64,000 bases of DNA from Kudoa neothunni (Eukaryota; Cnidaria): positions 5,022,001-5,086,000 of the forward strand of contig OZ199839.1 in assembly GCA_964304625.1 (NCBI GenBank). The letters run 5' to 3'. Numbering within the stretch: the first letter of the stretch is position 1; each line of letters starts with the position of its first letter. The notes beneath the pieces are model-generated. The model was not told where the DNA came from. It did no database searches and saw only the letters and a list, made by a program, of their open reading frames with translations. The position numbers and the translations under genes were made by a program. This document shows positions 1 to 11,726 of this stretch, in pieces.

Positions 1-1589
1 ATCGGGCAGTTATTTTTAACGCTATTATGTTCAATAAGAAAAAAGTCAATGATCTGTTGAACGCTCTTGCCGGTTTCAACAAGCTTTGTGACATTGCTCA
101 ACAACTACTCCCGTTAGCTAAACACTCTTCGTTGATTGAAAAACTCCTAGATGCTAATAATAAAACCAAATGTTATTTCAACACCAAACAGACCGTTGAT
201 TTCTTCCAGAATGCTTTTAACGTCACTGAAGCTAAAGAAAATGGCGTCATTATTCCTAAAGCTGGAGTACTTGTCGAATATGATCAAACAGTTGAGGATA
301 TTAACGAACTCCTACAGTGGTTTGATCTGCGACTTGAGGAACTCAAAAAAAGCACCTCTATTTCTACTCTTAAATATTGGAGTAGTGGTAAAATACGCTA
401 TTACGTTGAAGTCCCCCAAACTAACAAAAAACTACCATCCTCATTTATTTACAAGTCGCAACGAAAAGGCTTCTGTCGGTATGCACTGGAAGAGTTGGAG
501 GAACAGGTAGCTGTTCTCACTTCATTGGAAGATAAGCGGGATAAATTACTCTCCAAATCATTGGGTCTACTATTGAAACAACTCTCCTCAAACAAAAATC
601 ACTTGCAGATGGTCATTCATAATATGTCTATGATTGATTGTTTGTTCGCATTCGCTATCTTTTCCAATGGTATCTACCATGGTACAATGTGTCGACCTGT
701 TATTATTGGCAGCGATCCTCAAAATTCTTCCCCTTTTATCCACATCGAACAGGGTTATCATCCTTATTTAGCCTCACTTACCTCAGAATTTGTTTGTAAT
801 GATTTTATGCTCGGCAACAATGAAATATCTCATGGAAATTATACGGGTAAACGCACTATGATCATCACTGGACCTAACATGGGAGGAAAATCAACACTGA
901 TGCGTCAAGTCGCCATTATTGTCATTCTCGCTCAATTGGGTTGTTATGTGCCTGCCGTCAGCTGTAAACTCACGCCTGTTGATCGAATCTTTGCAAGACT
1001 TGGTGCTTCGTTCGATAAACCTTGCAACGGTCAAAGCACCTTCTATGTGGAACTCCTAGAAACTTCAACTCTGCTCAATCATGCCACAAAAAACTCACTA
1101 GTCATTCTGGACGAACTCGGTCGAGGAACTGCTACTTACGATGGAATGGCCATCGCTGGTGCTGTCCTTGAATTTATTTCCACCAAAATTCAATGTCTCT
1201 TACTGTTCTCCACTCATTACCATAGTTTGGTCAGAGATTTGACCAACTCGACATTTGGCGCCCACTTCCAGTATTACCAGATGTCATTTGTTATTGATGA
1301 ACTGAGCAATGTGTCAAACTCCAGCTCTAGAAATATTACGATTGTTTTTTTGTATCGATTGATACAAGGAGTCTGCTCCAACAGTTATGGATTCCATGTT
1401 GCACGTCTCACCGGTCTCCCTTCTAATATCATCGAGTCTGGTATCAGTCAAGCGAATTCTTTGGAAAGAAAGTTCTTGACCAAACGTTTACTAGAAACTA
1501 TCGATTCGTCATCAAATAACAACTCATTTGTTGATGAGAACCATATTCAAACAATCACCGATCTCTTTAAACGTTTAGTTTCTGTTTAA
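1..1589 (+). CDS. MSH6: MSH6-type DNA mismatch repair protein, 3' part
   Basis: MutS homologue 6 partners MSH2 in the MutS-alpha heterodimer, which recognises base mismatches and small loops in the nucleus. The reading frame is open to the window edge, and residues before the first ATG (27) still match MSH6 (RAVI... then SKKK-like), so the gene is cut at its 5' side. Numbering from that ATG: lever/clamp region about residues 1-250, Walker A GPNMGGKS at about 282-289, then CYVPA, STFYVEL, Walker B VILDELGRGTATYDG, the conserved FSTHYHSL histidine loop, and the C-terminal SYGFHVARLTGLP segment. The choice of MSH6 over MSH2/3 rests on the FFQNAF...ITPKAG-like block, the YDQ segment and MCRPVI. 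This part is a single exon with no intron seen. The short C-terminus after the helical tail is normal for the family. Very sure of the family, sure of the paralogue. Confidence 0.95.
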   Translation, partial: RAVIFNAIMFNKKKVNDLLNALAGFNKLCDIAQQLLPLAKHSSLIEKLLDANNKTKCYFNTKQTVDFFQNAFNVTEAKENGVIIPKAGVLVEYDQTVEDINELLQWFDLRLEELKKSTSISTLKYWSSGKIRYYVEVPQTNKKLPSSFIYKSQRKGFCRYALEELEEQVAVLTSLEDKRDKLLSKSLGLLLKQLSSNKNHLQMVIHNMSMIDCLFAFAIFSNGIYHGTMCRPVIIGSDPQNSSPFIHIEQGYHPYLASLTSEFVCNDFMLGNNEISHGNYTGKRTMIITGPNMGGKSTLMRQVAIIVILAQLGCYVPAVSCKLTPVDRIFARLGASFDKPCNGQSTFYVELLETSTLLNHATKNSLVILDELGRGTATYDGMAIAGAVLEFISTKIQCLLLFSTHYHSLVRDLTNSTFGAHFQYYQMSFVIDELSNVSNSSSRNITIVFLYRLIQGVCSNSYGFHVARLTGLPSNIIESGISQANSLERKFLTKRLLETIDSSSNNNSFVDENHIQTITDLFKRLVSV

Positions 1590-2452
1590 TTCCGTCTCTA
1601 ATCTAATATTATCGTTTATTCTCAATTTAACTTAACGTTTTTTTCTTCTTTTTAATTTTTAGACAATTTCTTAAATAATATATTGCGCTTTTTGGTCGTT
1701 AATAATTCGATATATTATATTTTATTGTGTTTAGTATAAGATTGTCGTTTAATTTAGTTAAATATTCACTTTATTTCATTTTTAATGTTATTGATTTTTG
1801 TTTTTAAATCTTAAATTAATTATTTTTTATTACGATTGCTTAATATATTACTAAATTTTTCCCTCAGCATTTTTTCTTTTTGATAACTGCCGTTATTTTA
1901 CCGTTAAATAAATTTTTGCGTTTAAGGACTAATATTCGCTATCATTCGTTTCTAGTATTTTATTTCCCGTAAATTTCTTGGGATAGCGTTTATTCTTTTC
2001 AGCCGATATTTCTTTTTCGATTTTGTGTGTTAATCATAATAATATTTTCAAAACAGCATTAATGTTATATTCTTTGTATAACTTTAGATACTGCCAAAAA
2101 TATTCAGTCACGCTAAAAATATAATTTTAATTTTTCCAATTCAAAATGTGAATGTTTTCGAAAAGAAATCATGAATTATTTAGGAAATTCCAATGATACA
2201 CATTAGGATGAAAATTAAGAAATTTTATCTTTTTCTTTAAATATTTAAAGAAAAGCTAACAATTACACCAATTAGTCATCAGTAATCTCAATCGGTAAGA
2301 CCGGGGATTTTGTCGTCAAATACCGTACATAACAAAAATTGTATTTTTCATGCGTTTGTCCAAATATACACAAATTTTATGCTAAAATAAGTTTTTTAAG
2401 TCTATTTATAATAAATTATAGTCAAGTATTAATATTAATTAATCTTTCAATG
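1590..2452. other. AT-rich spacer
   Basis: Downstream flank of the MSH6 gene. Very AT-rich with T runs. No coding exon, RNA gene or terminal-repeat structure was recognised. Confidence 0.5.
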
Positions 2453-2620
2453 TTATTTAGCAGCGTCATGTGTCAAAACCATATTCATAGATTTATTAAG
2501 TAGATTATCTGATAAGCCGCCAACATAAACTAATTCCTTTAATCTACGCTGTGCATTCGCTCTGTGATCCAGAAAAAGTCGGAAGATATATGAATTCTTG
2601 TTTTGGGAATTATTTATCAT
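2453..2620 (-). CDS. Small hypothetical protein, 55 codons
   Basis: Single open frame reading MINNSQNKNSYIFRLF, then a basic amphipathic stretch (DHRANAQRRLKELVYV) and ending MVLTHDAAK. Its composition (R, L, A, D, H, G, few N/K runs) differs sharply from the random AT-rich translation around it, which is the main reason to call it. Roughly residues 10-45 could form one or two helices. No signal peptide or long membrane segment. It could be a complete microprotein or a last exon of a larger minus-strand gene. Family not recognised. Confidence 0.4.
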   Translation of the reverse strand: MINNSQNKNSYIFRLFLDHRANAQRRLKELVYVGGLSDNLLNKSMNMVLTHDAAK

Positions 2621-3070
2621 CTTATTTGTTTATAGATATTTAACTTCCTCTTCTATTTTTTTATTTGGTCCTTAAAATACTTTACAAAGTATTATCTCTG
2701 TTCTCTAAACAGGGTTTTTAAAAGGCATGGGTGTAATAGACAAAATGATTAAAGTTGAGATTTTGCTTATCTTATAATAAATAAAATGAGGATTGATATG
2801 GTCGTTGACCTATTTATTTACCGATGGTAAAATTTTGCGACAATCCCAATCCAAATGAAATATTAAATTTCAGACATTCATAATAAATCATTAATCCTCT
2901 ATATTGTCACGTGGCCTATGATGAATAATTACTGTACGCTATCTCGATCAGTTGCTTTCTAAAACAGCTGAAGTAATTATCCGGTTGACATTTAATAAAA
3001 AAACAAATTGGTTTGAATTATTTTTCCTAGCTAACTAACATTGTAAAAAAATCGACTTAAAGCATTGCAA
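2621..3070. other. AT-rich spacer
   Basis: No gene seen. It ends at the A of the A^T target dinucleotide into which the Helitron copy at 3071 is inserted. Confidence 0.4.
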
Positions 3071-3400
3071 TCCTTATATATATAAAAGAGGACTGTCGGT
3101 ATGTTTGTGTATATCCCTAAGTACGCATGTGCGGATAATTTTTTCCTTATAGAGAGCCATATAGAAAATTTTTATAAATTTGCGATATCTAAAAAAATCG
3201 TTCAATTGTTTTCGGACTACGAAAGTTTCCAAAAAGTATTTATGAAATAGTAATTTTGTCGATTTAAAGTTTGTTTTTCGGATTAAATGAGTTCAACTAT
3301 AGGATTAGAACTTGCTTATTTCATGGTTATGGTCGGTTGAAGTTAACTATCTCCTTTATATGCTCCATCATATGTTCATTAACTGCTTCTATCTATCTAT

Positions 3401-3435
<35 letters not shown>

Positions 3436-4130
3436 TGGCGTTTCTATTTGGGTGTCTGTTTAAACACACTCCTTATTTGCGGAGTTTTAACGTATATGAC
3501 TTGATAAGTATATTTTATAAGTTCTATTAATGGTTTTAAATGTGGTAAAAAATCTATATATGTTTCATAAATAACGAATTCGTGGAGAACGTTAAAGTTA
3601 CGTTGATTGAAGCGTTATAATGGAAATACTGCGTTCATAGGTTTCATTAAATTGTCCGCTAAGTTTTACTTTATGTGATTAAATTCAATGCGGATGGTTG
3701 TACTTTTATTTCACCAAATTATTTAAATTGTTTATGTTGAAATCGACGCAATTTGTGGTTGTTTATGATAAAAGCGCATGTATGTTTATGCCGAGTTAAA
3801 CAATGCTAATTTTAACAATATCGATTAATTTTCATAAGTTTTCTTCTATCTCTTTTATTTTTTCTATTTTTTTATCTCTTAAAAAGTTAGTGGTGCACCC
3901 AGTTATCGAGCCACGAAATTTTTAAATGGACGCCGGGATTGATACTTTCCTTCACAGAAAATATAATAATTTAAATTACATAATCCAAATCGTTATAGTA
4001 AGTTGATTAAAAATTTTTAGTTATTTTGTTTCTATGGGTTAATTCGAGATTTCAATATATTTTTTGAATGCTATTAGAAAATGCCTCTAGGTGAAATCTT
4101 CCCCAAGCAACGCTGGGCAGTTCCAGCTAG
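3071..4130 (+). mobile_element. Non-autonomous Helitron, copy A
   Basis: Nearly identical to 53208-54403. The element begins TCCTTATATATATAAAAG after an A and ends CCAGCTAG before a T, which is the canonical A^TC...CTAG^T Helitron arrangement. About 11 nt before the 3' end is a small hairpin (CCCAAGC-AAC-GCTGGG, one bulged A). There are no terminal inverted repeats and no target duplication. No Rep/helicase coding is present, so it would be mobilised in trans. Compared with copy B it lacks about 130 bp near its 3' third, between two GAGCCA microhomologies, and has an expanded TA tract (about 3403-3431). A 72-codon frame inside (3312-3530) is shared in part with copy B but looks fortuitous. 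Confidence 0.85.
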
Positions 4131-5253
4131 TATAATATAAATTACTTCTATTTATAGTACGAAGCATGTTTTTTTTATTTCCTAAACTGTAACGATTATT
4201 CAGTTAAATTTCTTTTATCACTTCACAATGATTTTTTATGATCTATATGTATGAGTTTAAATAAAAACAAATTATAATAAAAATTAATATAAAAAACAAA
4301 AATGAAATTTATTCAGTGATTTTACAATATTTTCGATTTTATTTTTATAATTAAAGTTTATAGCAAGATAATGCGTGATATATTAAAAACCAAAAACTTG
4401 CTTGGCTTGTTGTTGCGATAATAATATGCTACATTGGAAACCTATAAATTGAAGTAATTACAAAATCAATATATTTAATGTTATTTAACAAAATACACAG
4501 ATATTTTGTTATAAGTAAGTTATATCCATGTTACATGCAAACGACGTATAAACTTTAAATCATTTTATACCTATTTGCACAAGAATTTTAATTTTATGCA
4601 CAAAGACAAAACATTTAAATATTTATTTTATCCACATATTGTTGCTTTATATAATGGTTTATACGTAAAATAAAAATTAAATTTAACCAAAAATGTGTTT
4701 TCGTTAATCCTCGTTAAATCACTCTACGACTTATTCCTTCTATAAATTTCCTTGTTGACTCTGACATTGTATTATTTTCTTAAGTAATATTTATCACAAT
4801 TTTAAAATAAGTGTAAAAAATCGCAACTTAGCGTTAGGAGTCGATTTTTAAAGGTTGTTCACTTATGCGCATTTTCCTCATCCACCGCAAATCTTGAAAT
4901 ATATCCCATCGAGGATACATTTTTATTTTAAAAAGAAATTGTAATGAATTATAAATTATAAATCGCAAAATAAAGATGCATAGAGACTTCTTTTAGCCTT
5001 TAAGAATTAAGTTTAAATTTTCATGTCAAATCAATACCGGAATACCTTAGTTTGCGGTTAATGGAAATTTTTTCTATTTATTTAATAGCGCTAGGTAAAC
5101 AAAGAGAAGTTTATATGTTTAAGTACAAAATATACATATTATTTTAATCCAATTACGGTTGATATCCATAAGCGAAAAACATTGTCCAAAGAATGTCTCC
5201 GACTGCTGAAAATAACCTTTTGGATTATGCTCAGTCAACTTGTTTGAAGCGTT
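4131..5253. other. AT-rich spacer
   Basis: No supported gene. A short minus-strand frame near 4860-4925 (MYPRWDIFQDLRW...) may belong to the transposon-like remnant just downstream, but is too short to call. Confidence 0.4.
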
Positions 5254-5412
5254 TCACATATCTCCTCTAATAATCTTTTTGGCCAAATCATTTAGTGTTG
5301 ATTTAGAAATCCCTAAATCCTCGGAAACTTCTTTCTGACTTTTTCCCTTGTTAACGACAAGATAGCAAGCAAGAGCTCTCTTATCTTCAGGATGATGCAT
5401 TTTTATTGACAT
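5254..5412 (-). CDS. Helix-turn-helix domain ORF, probable DNA-transposon remnant
   Basis: A 52-codon frame starts MSIKMHHPEDKRALACYL and continues with a textbook helix-turn-helix: KGKSQKEVSEDLGISKSTLN. This pattern (QKEVSEDLGIS-x-ST) is the recognition unit of homeodomain-like/psq HTH domains found at the N-terminus of Tc1/mariner and pogo transposases and in some transcription factors. No DDE catalytic part is readable nearby and no terminal repeats were found. I therefore favour a decayed DNA transposon over a host gene. It could alternatively be a single exon of an unrecognised regulator. Confidence 0.5.
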   Translation of the reverse strand: MSIKMHHPEDKRALACYLVVNKGKSQKEVSEDLGISKSTLNDLAKKIIRGDM

Positions 5413-6055
5413 ATTGAATACCGCTTGATTTAGATGCAGTTTCTATTGCGACGAATTCGTTTTTGGATGCAAAAATCGGCACTAATAGTTAATAATTATC
5501 ATAAATAGTATTTGGGCGAATTAAAATATTAACGAGAACTTAAAAAAATGTTAACCTTTTAGAATGGGGTTTAGGTGTGTAATCACCGCTAGAATCCTCA
5601 ATCCTTATTATTAAATGCGTTTAATAATTTCAAAAAATAAATATATGCACAATTTAAATTCCGAGTTCAATTTTTGTATCTCAACGAATCAACTAAATTT
5701 TTTATTTTTAGAAAACATGTTTACTTTTGGTGGAGTTTAAAAATAAAATATGGATAATGTCCGAAAATTCCCGATGCAGATTAATTGAATTGATTTTGGC
5801 GTGATTAATTTCAAGAGTATTTTGTATTTCCTCTTAAATTCTATGAAGTTTTTCACATTGAAAACTTTGTGAATATTTTAATTATTTTATATTATATCAA
5901 CAAAATGTTTTTTATTAAAACTTAATTATCGCTTGAATACCGTTTTTACCATGAGATAATAACGAGACCAGCGCAACTACGCCAATATAAGTAAGAAAAA
6001 TGAGTACCAGTCGATTGTTACAAATAAATATAATTTTTATTTACAATAAAATTTG
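5413..6055. other. AT-rich spacer
   Basis: No gene recognised. It lies downstream of the probable MED17 gene, whose stop is at 6056. Confidence 0.4.
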
Positions 6056-8684
6056 TTATTTTGTAGTTCGGTTTGTCAAAATACCCACCAAAACAGATAA
6101 GCTATCAATCCAAGAAATATCTTCAAAGTTGAATGTAGATTCTGCAGAATATTCTATGATAGTGTTAACCTTGAGATTCAAGTTTAAAGTATCTAATTTG
6201 GGAAGTATTTTTTGATTAGATATTGCCACTCCAGAGCCATTTAATTGGTCCGATGGTGGTTTTCTGTGGAAGTACACCATAACAGTTAATGTATGGTCGG
6301 AGGCGTATTCAACTGGTGATTTGTTCTCCAAGATCAATTGAAGTTTTCTAAATAAGTTTCAATAAATTATTTAAAAAACAATAACAAGCACCCGTTAGGA
6401 ACAAGATGTTCATTATCAAAGAAAGAAGGTTCGGGAGATAGAGTAAAATTTGGCAGAACAACATCAAAAAAGGTTTTATTCTTGTCGCTATTTTTCGAAA
6501 AACACAACTCATTAGAGTTCAAGAATCCCTCAATGAATTTTTCCTTTGTTTTCCACAACAAAAAGTCCAATGAATTTTCCATAAAAGTTTGATTATTTGA
6601 AATAGTGCTGAATGAACTGCAAGCGTCAGAGATAAAAACTGCTTGGTTATTAGAATGGTCAGTTTCAATCATTAGATTACATCTATAAATCATAAAAACA
6701 GATCTCAAACCAACTACAGAAATGTTTACTTGTGTTTTTTCAAATAAGAAGGAACACAAATGGTTAAATTGATTTTATTTAATTCGTTTCGATTATTTAC
6801 GGCTGAAAGAAAAGGTAAGGTTGAAATGTAGGACAACGATTTATTTCCTTGGGAGTATTTGATGTTTGAATAAGGAGGAGATAAACGATTTGATATAGCC
6901 GCTTTTAACCTATTAGATTGGATAGATATTAAAAAGTGTTCAAAGTAATGTTTAATGAAAACCATTTGCTATATTTTTGATTGTGAACCACGTTGCTAAG
7001 TAAATCTATAAGATTTTCTGACTTTTTACGTCTACATTTAGATGTGAGAAGTTATGGCATTAAGATTGAAATACGCTTTTAACCCATTGAATTTAGCTAT
7101 AAGATTATCCAACGCATTGAAGTCGCGCTGAATAATAGCGAAACGTTTTGACAAGTTGGACAACTGTCGGGATTCTTTTATTCTTTCATCACATAGCAAG
7201 AATGAATAAGCTTCAATGTTATCTGCTAGAGTACATAATGAACAAACGGAATGTTCCTATAGTGACAACAATTAGATTTCTAGCCCCCACACTGTAGTAA
7301 CTGACTTCGAGACAATAACATTTATGAGAACCTAAAGAGTCGGTCATATCTGGTGACTTTTTGGAAGGAACCAACGAAAAAATAAGCGAAATATCAGCTC
7401 CCACAATCTACTCAATAGTTCAATATGTCCTTGACTACAACTATCTGTTACTGGAACACGAACACAATCCAAAGAGTCAACAAGAACTCCATACTCTGCA
7501 GCGTCGCTAGCAATCTACATTTTTATGTCTTAAACAGTTTATCGAAGGAAATTACAATTCTAAAAATATGTTTTAAATAGGCTATATTTTTTGAAAAAAA
7601 CAATTTGTATATAGCGCTATCTTTGTTGTAGCGAGAAATAATTAATTTCGACACTTTGGAGTGATGAAACGATGATTGATGCACTACAATCAATTGCATT
7701 CAAGTTAGTTTATTTAATCAAAAATAATTATACATATCGTGCAATTTTGCTCCGGAATATAACGTTCAATAGTCACAAGAAAATGGCATTTTTTCAAAAA
7801 ATCTGGTACAACGTCACAGATTAAAGATGACGAATTCGGAATCGCTGATTCGTCATCGATTTTTTTAAATTTTAGATTAAACGTTGTCAGACGTTTTTTT
7901 GATTCGTCACAATCTATGACAAATCAAAATTCTAACTTGGTTATCTCCAAAAATACCATCAGAATAGAAATGTCCAACGTATTTGTTCCCTGATTTTTGA
8001 ATGTGAAACTTACTTTTGATAAGTAATAACTCTTGGAAGGTTTCTCTCGAATGGATGATTCGGTGAAATCCTTGTTTCTTTATGTTGAATTGTTGGAATA
8101 TCTTTACCACTCTGGCAGCCATCTATAAACTATTCTTAAAAAGTGTTTAAAAAGCAAGAAAACTTTTTGAGTGTGTTTATAGTTGATAGTTAATTGTGCG
8201 GTAGATTCCAAAGGAGACGGTTCCTGCTCATTTTTTGCCACAATTTGCTGCTCATCGTATTCATTTCGTTTGATTTTCATGTAATCGTTATAACTGATCA
8301 ACCAAAGACTGTCACATAAAATATTTGTCTCCAACAAGGTATTTCTAAGATATTTAAGTCTCCTAGAATTCACTTATAAATACTGTAGCGATTCGACAAT
8401 CGATTGTTTAATGCGTAGATTGGAATCGTGTGTGTCTTCTTGAATAAGGCGATAATCATCTTTTTGTATTTCACTTCTAGAATTATTCTGACCGTTATTG
8501 GACAATGATTTATTTTCGTGGGTAACAGTTTTCAAATATTTCTGGATATTTTTCAGTTTTTCGTCCACTTCTGAGCGCTCGCTTCAAAAACATTCATAAA
8601 ATGCATATATAACTCCCAAAGTTACACCCATATTATTTGACCGGAATCGTCGTAATAATCAACAAATTTGTCATGTTCGTCCAT
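6056..8684 (-). CDS. MED17: Probable Mediator subunit 17, multi-exon
   Basis: Spliced gene with introns of about 40-50 nt. First exon starts MDEHDKFVDYYDDSGQIIW (ATG at 8684). A helical segment (RIKQSIVESLQ / NTLLETNILCDSL) corresponds to the MED17 N-terminal helices. Next comes MAARVVKIFQQF...ETFQELLLIKSKF, then SLICDVVPDFLKKCHFLVTI, matching the family's LDVxIPxDLxxxxYIxVxI strand. Further on ADISLIFSLVPSKKSPD followed by HKCYCLEVSYYSV matches the family's xLSISLCHSxxxKK / HLYVLEHxLHxL pair. The C-terminal exons (VEYASDHTLTVMVYF and on to 6056) fit the terminal beta region. MED17 is the scaffold of the Mediator head module, bridging RNA polymerase II and activators. Similarity is weak and spread out, so another helical nuclear protein is possible. 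An NRF1-like GCGTGCGCGTGCGCA lies about 40 nt upstream. Confidence 0.5.
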
Positions 8685-8720
8685 TAGGAAGATAGTTTAA
8701 TGCTTGTGAGATTTTTAGTT

Positions 8721-8736
8721 GCGTGCGCGTGCGCAT
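8721..8736. promoter_or_regulatory. NRF1-like motif upstream of probable MED17
   Basis: GCGTGCGCGTGCGCAT in an AT-rich setting, about 37-52 nt before the ATG at 8684. It resembles the YGCGCAYGCGCR site of the animal factor NRF1/EWG. Comparable motifs precede PSMB7, DMXL and SF3A3 in this window. Confidence 0.5.
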
Positions 8737-8943
8737 AACAGAGCGGTTTGTGCTTAAATTTGTTAAGTTGGCTATTTTCTACTATGCTTAAACTAATTTT
8801 AGAGTAAGATTTAAATTTTAATGCTTTATTAAAGCGTTGGCTTTGATAGTTAGTTTAATTTTTGAACTAATCCAAAAGTAAATTATATTATTTTAATATA
8901 AAATATTTTTCATATTTTTAATTAAATAAAATAAAATTGGATT

Positions 8944-8969
8944 GGGATGGGATGGGATGGGATGGGATG
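8944..8969. repeat. GGGAT microsatellite, five units
   Basis: Five exact GGGAT units followed by GAT, in AT-rich surroundings. Not a telomeric TTAGGG array. Confidence 0.9.
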
Positions 8970-9705
8970 ATTTTGATGCTAACGAACAGAAACGGGGAAT
9001 TATGCGCACGCACACTCATGATTATTGGGTAGTTTAGTTGGTAAAGTACGGATTTAATATATCTGTAATTATGATGGATACAATTTCTTGTACATTACAT
9101 ATTTTTATGTAAAAAATAAGGGATTACAAGTTTTTTTAATATTTATTATTTAATTGTTGATAAAAAATTAAATTTTTAAGTTTAATTTAATTTAATACGA
9201 AATTGTCGATTAATTGATACACCTTTTTATGAAATAACTGTTTGAATTATCGTTGTTAATTAAATTGAGCATAAATATGAATTACTTAAAAATCTTTTAT
9301 GTGATTGTTTTATATTATTTTATACAATAAATGAATCTAATAAATCACAAAATCCATAAAAAAATTACATTGGATTAAGTATATATATAGATTTTTGAAA
9401 ACAGGTATTTTTCGATTGCGATTTTTATATAGATACAGACTATAAAAAACAAGCTAATTTGACTATTATTGTTTAATGTATTTATGATAGTTTTGTGAGA
9501 TTTGAGCTAGAAATTGTAAATTTAAGTGGATAATGTAAGTAGATTTGTTTTGAATCATAGAGATATTAATGTTGAAAATACGAAGTTAATCGTAAATAAT
9601 TCAAAATTCCATGGAAAAATAATAGATTTGATGACTTAATATGTATAATAATTATTTGGAACTGAACAGTAAGATAGACTATGGCTGTGGATTTTCATTA
9701 GTGTT

Positions 9706-11235
9706 TTAGGCTTGCTCTAGTTCTATCAGCACACCTGAACATTGATTGGGATGAATGAAAACCACTGATTTTCCATGGGCACCAATCTAGTCAAAATCAT
9801 TTGAAAAATTATTCACTGTGCACAATCTACTTTGGGTTCATTAGACAATAAGATCACTTTATTATTTCTAAGGTCTTTTATTGCGTTTTCAATGTTGTCA
9901 ACCTTAATAGAGAATATTTAGTAGACCTCATGCATTTTACTTAACACAAATAAAAAACTTTAGAAGGCACTATAAATTAGTATAATAAATTTTTGGTAAT
10001 AATAATAATAATAATGATAGGTTTAGAAAGCATAATAATTTTATAGATAAAATTACGACTGAGATATAAAAATTTAATTATTGTTATCTTATTTTTCGAT
10101 TTTCTAAATAGTTGAAAAATAACATTGATAAAATAATAAACTTTAGAGAGAAAAAATTTGTATTTATTTGTATAAGAAGAGTTTTTAAGATTATAAATGT
10201 TAATGTAAGCATACGTGATGAATTTTAGGGGGAAAAAAATAAAACATTCTGAATTATACATGCCGGGATAATATTAAAAAAATTTTCTATTTGGATTAGT
10301 AGATATGAATATTTAGTTTAAATATAGTAATTGGCTCAAAGATAACTAAAAATCTAACCCAAAATAAATAGATTAATGGGGTTTCTAAATAAATTGGTGT
10401 TTACTTTAGAATTAAATCATATTTCTTGGATCTATATTCAAAATTAAATAATTTATTAAAGCCTATTTTAAGTAATTAAAGATTAATAATTTTAGACTAA
10501 TATTATTAAGATGCGCAATCATAAACTGAAATAAACTCCTAAATACAATTATTTATTTTAGAATTCAAAACATATTAGAAATTAGTGATAAGTGTATATT
10601 TTTGTAAATTTCACAAAAAAATGAAAACTTTTTTGGAGTCTTTTATTTATGTAAAATAGAATATTTCAACATTCCTATAAATGATGCTACATTAATTTAA
10701 AAAATATATTTATCGATATTAAAAGTTAAAAAATGAACGTACTTCAAAGCATAAATGATGAATTCCACCATCTTTTACTCGGCTAAGGTATTTAGTTATT
10801 GGACTTTTGTCACCGATAGGGTCCAACAACTTTGATGCCAATTAATTTAAAATAGTTGTTAACGGTACCTCAATTTTTGTATTGTTCACATCTACGAAAA
10901 CTGTGCGAACTCCGTGTTCAGGGAGGTCCTACGTTATGGAACATTGAGAGTGCGAATATGAAGAATATACTTGTATTTCTGATGCTGTGGAGTGAAAGGT
11001 TTTTCCGAATAGAGTTTTTGTTTGATCTTGAAAATCTTAGAAAAGCATTTTTTAAAATTACCTAAATTTTTGGTGGCGATGGCGACATGATTCAACTTAA
11101 CTATTTTCCAGGAGCAGTTTTTCGAGGTTGTGGCGAATCGAAACGTCCCAAACAACTATGTGTTTAAATAGTGCCTATAAGCAGATAAACAATTACATTA
11201 AGGCGAGGAATCAATCTGTAGCTATGAAAAATCAT
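9706..11235 (-). CDS. MCEE: Methylmalonyl-CoA epimerase, mitochondrial
   Basis: Converts (2S)- to (2R)-methylmalonyl-CoA in the mitochondrial propionate pathway, feeding B12-dependent mutase. Spliced from six short exons. The first gives MIFHSYRLIPRLN, then LFGTFRFATTSKNCSW, a basic hydroxylated leader typical of matrix targeting. Then KLNHVAIATKNL (metal-ligand His), DLPEHGVRTVFVDVNNTKIE, LLDPIGDKSPITKYLSRV, DGGIHHLCFE (second ligand His), VDNIENAIKDLRNNKVILL, and IGAHGKSVVFIHPNQCSGVL-IELEQA with the C-terminal metal-ligand Glu and stop at 9706. These blocks follow the order of the human enzyme across its single glyoxalase-fold domain. Introns are about 40 nt except one of about 836 nt (about 9905-10740) between CFE and VDN, which holds no recognised gene. 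Strong identification. Confidence 0.9.
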
Positions 11236-11726
11236 TGTCCAGTTTTTCAATTCAAACGGGAATAAAATTGGAACCTATTGAGACGAAAGCTAAATCGTCT
11301 CAATGGAGCTTAAGTTTGGGAATACAATTCAACTCAATAACTTTTTCTTTAGATAACAAAATGTTTTCTCTAACTTTACGTTTTTACAACACTTACGAAC
11401 AATAAAAAATAAAATATTTCATATTGTTCAAATTTTAATTATTTCTATTTAATTTTTTTATTTTAGCAAATAATCTAAAATGAAATAAATAAGATTGTAA
11501 AAATAGCTATTTAAAAAAATTATCGCTAAAACGGATGGAAAAAACTATCGAATTTACATTTACACAAGTGCGGTACAATGATTTTTCGGCCAAATTATTC
11601 AATTTCGTATGAAAATTTTCAATCTGGTAAAACAATAAAGTTTATAATTTAATTAAAAACTACTCAAGTTAATTCATAATTTATTATTTATTTTAATTAA
11701 TAACCGGAAAAATAAAGTTAAGAATA
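11236..11726. other. AT-rich spacer
   Basis: Between the MCEE start and the left end of a pogo-like element. No gene or recognisable motif seen. Confidence 0.4.

Larger units (their letters stand above)
8685..9705. other. Spacer with GC-rich palindromic motif and GGGAT repeat
   Basis: Between the 5' end of probable MED17 and the 3' end of MCEE. It holds an NRF1-like motif (8721-8736), a short GGGAT tandem repeat (8944-8969), another TGCGCACGCACA motif near 9002, and otherwise AT-rich sequence. Confidence 0.45.

Noticed and set aside
3312-3530. 72-codon frame, partly repeated at 53425-53667
   Set aside because: It lies inside the Helitron copies, is rich in Ile-Tyr from a TA repeat, and has no protein-like features.
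8363-8383. A 21-nt intron in probable MED17
   Set aside because: Using the next AG gives a 39-nt intron of normal size in the same phase and a better family match.
9028-9090. tRNA-like A-box (TAGTTTAGTTGG) followed by a 5-bp anticodon-like stem
   Set aside because: No B-box (GGTTCGA-type) or matching acceptor stem follows, so no tRNA gene is supported.
9977-10261. 94-codon minus frame
   Set aside because: Low-complexity Ile/Lys/Tyr translation inside the large MCEE intron.
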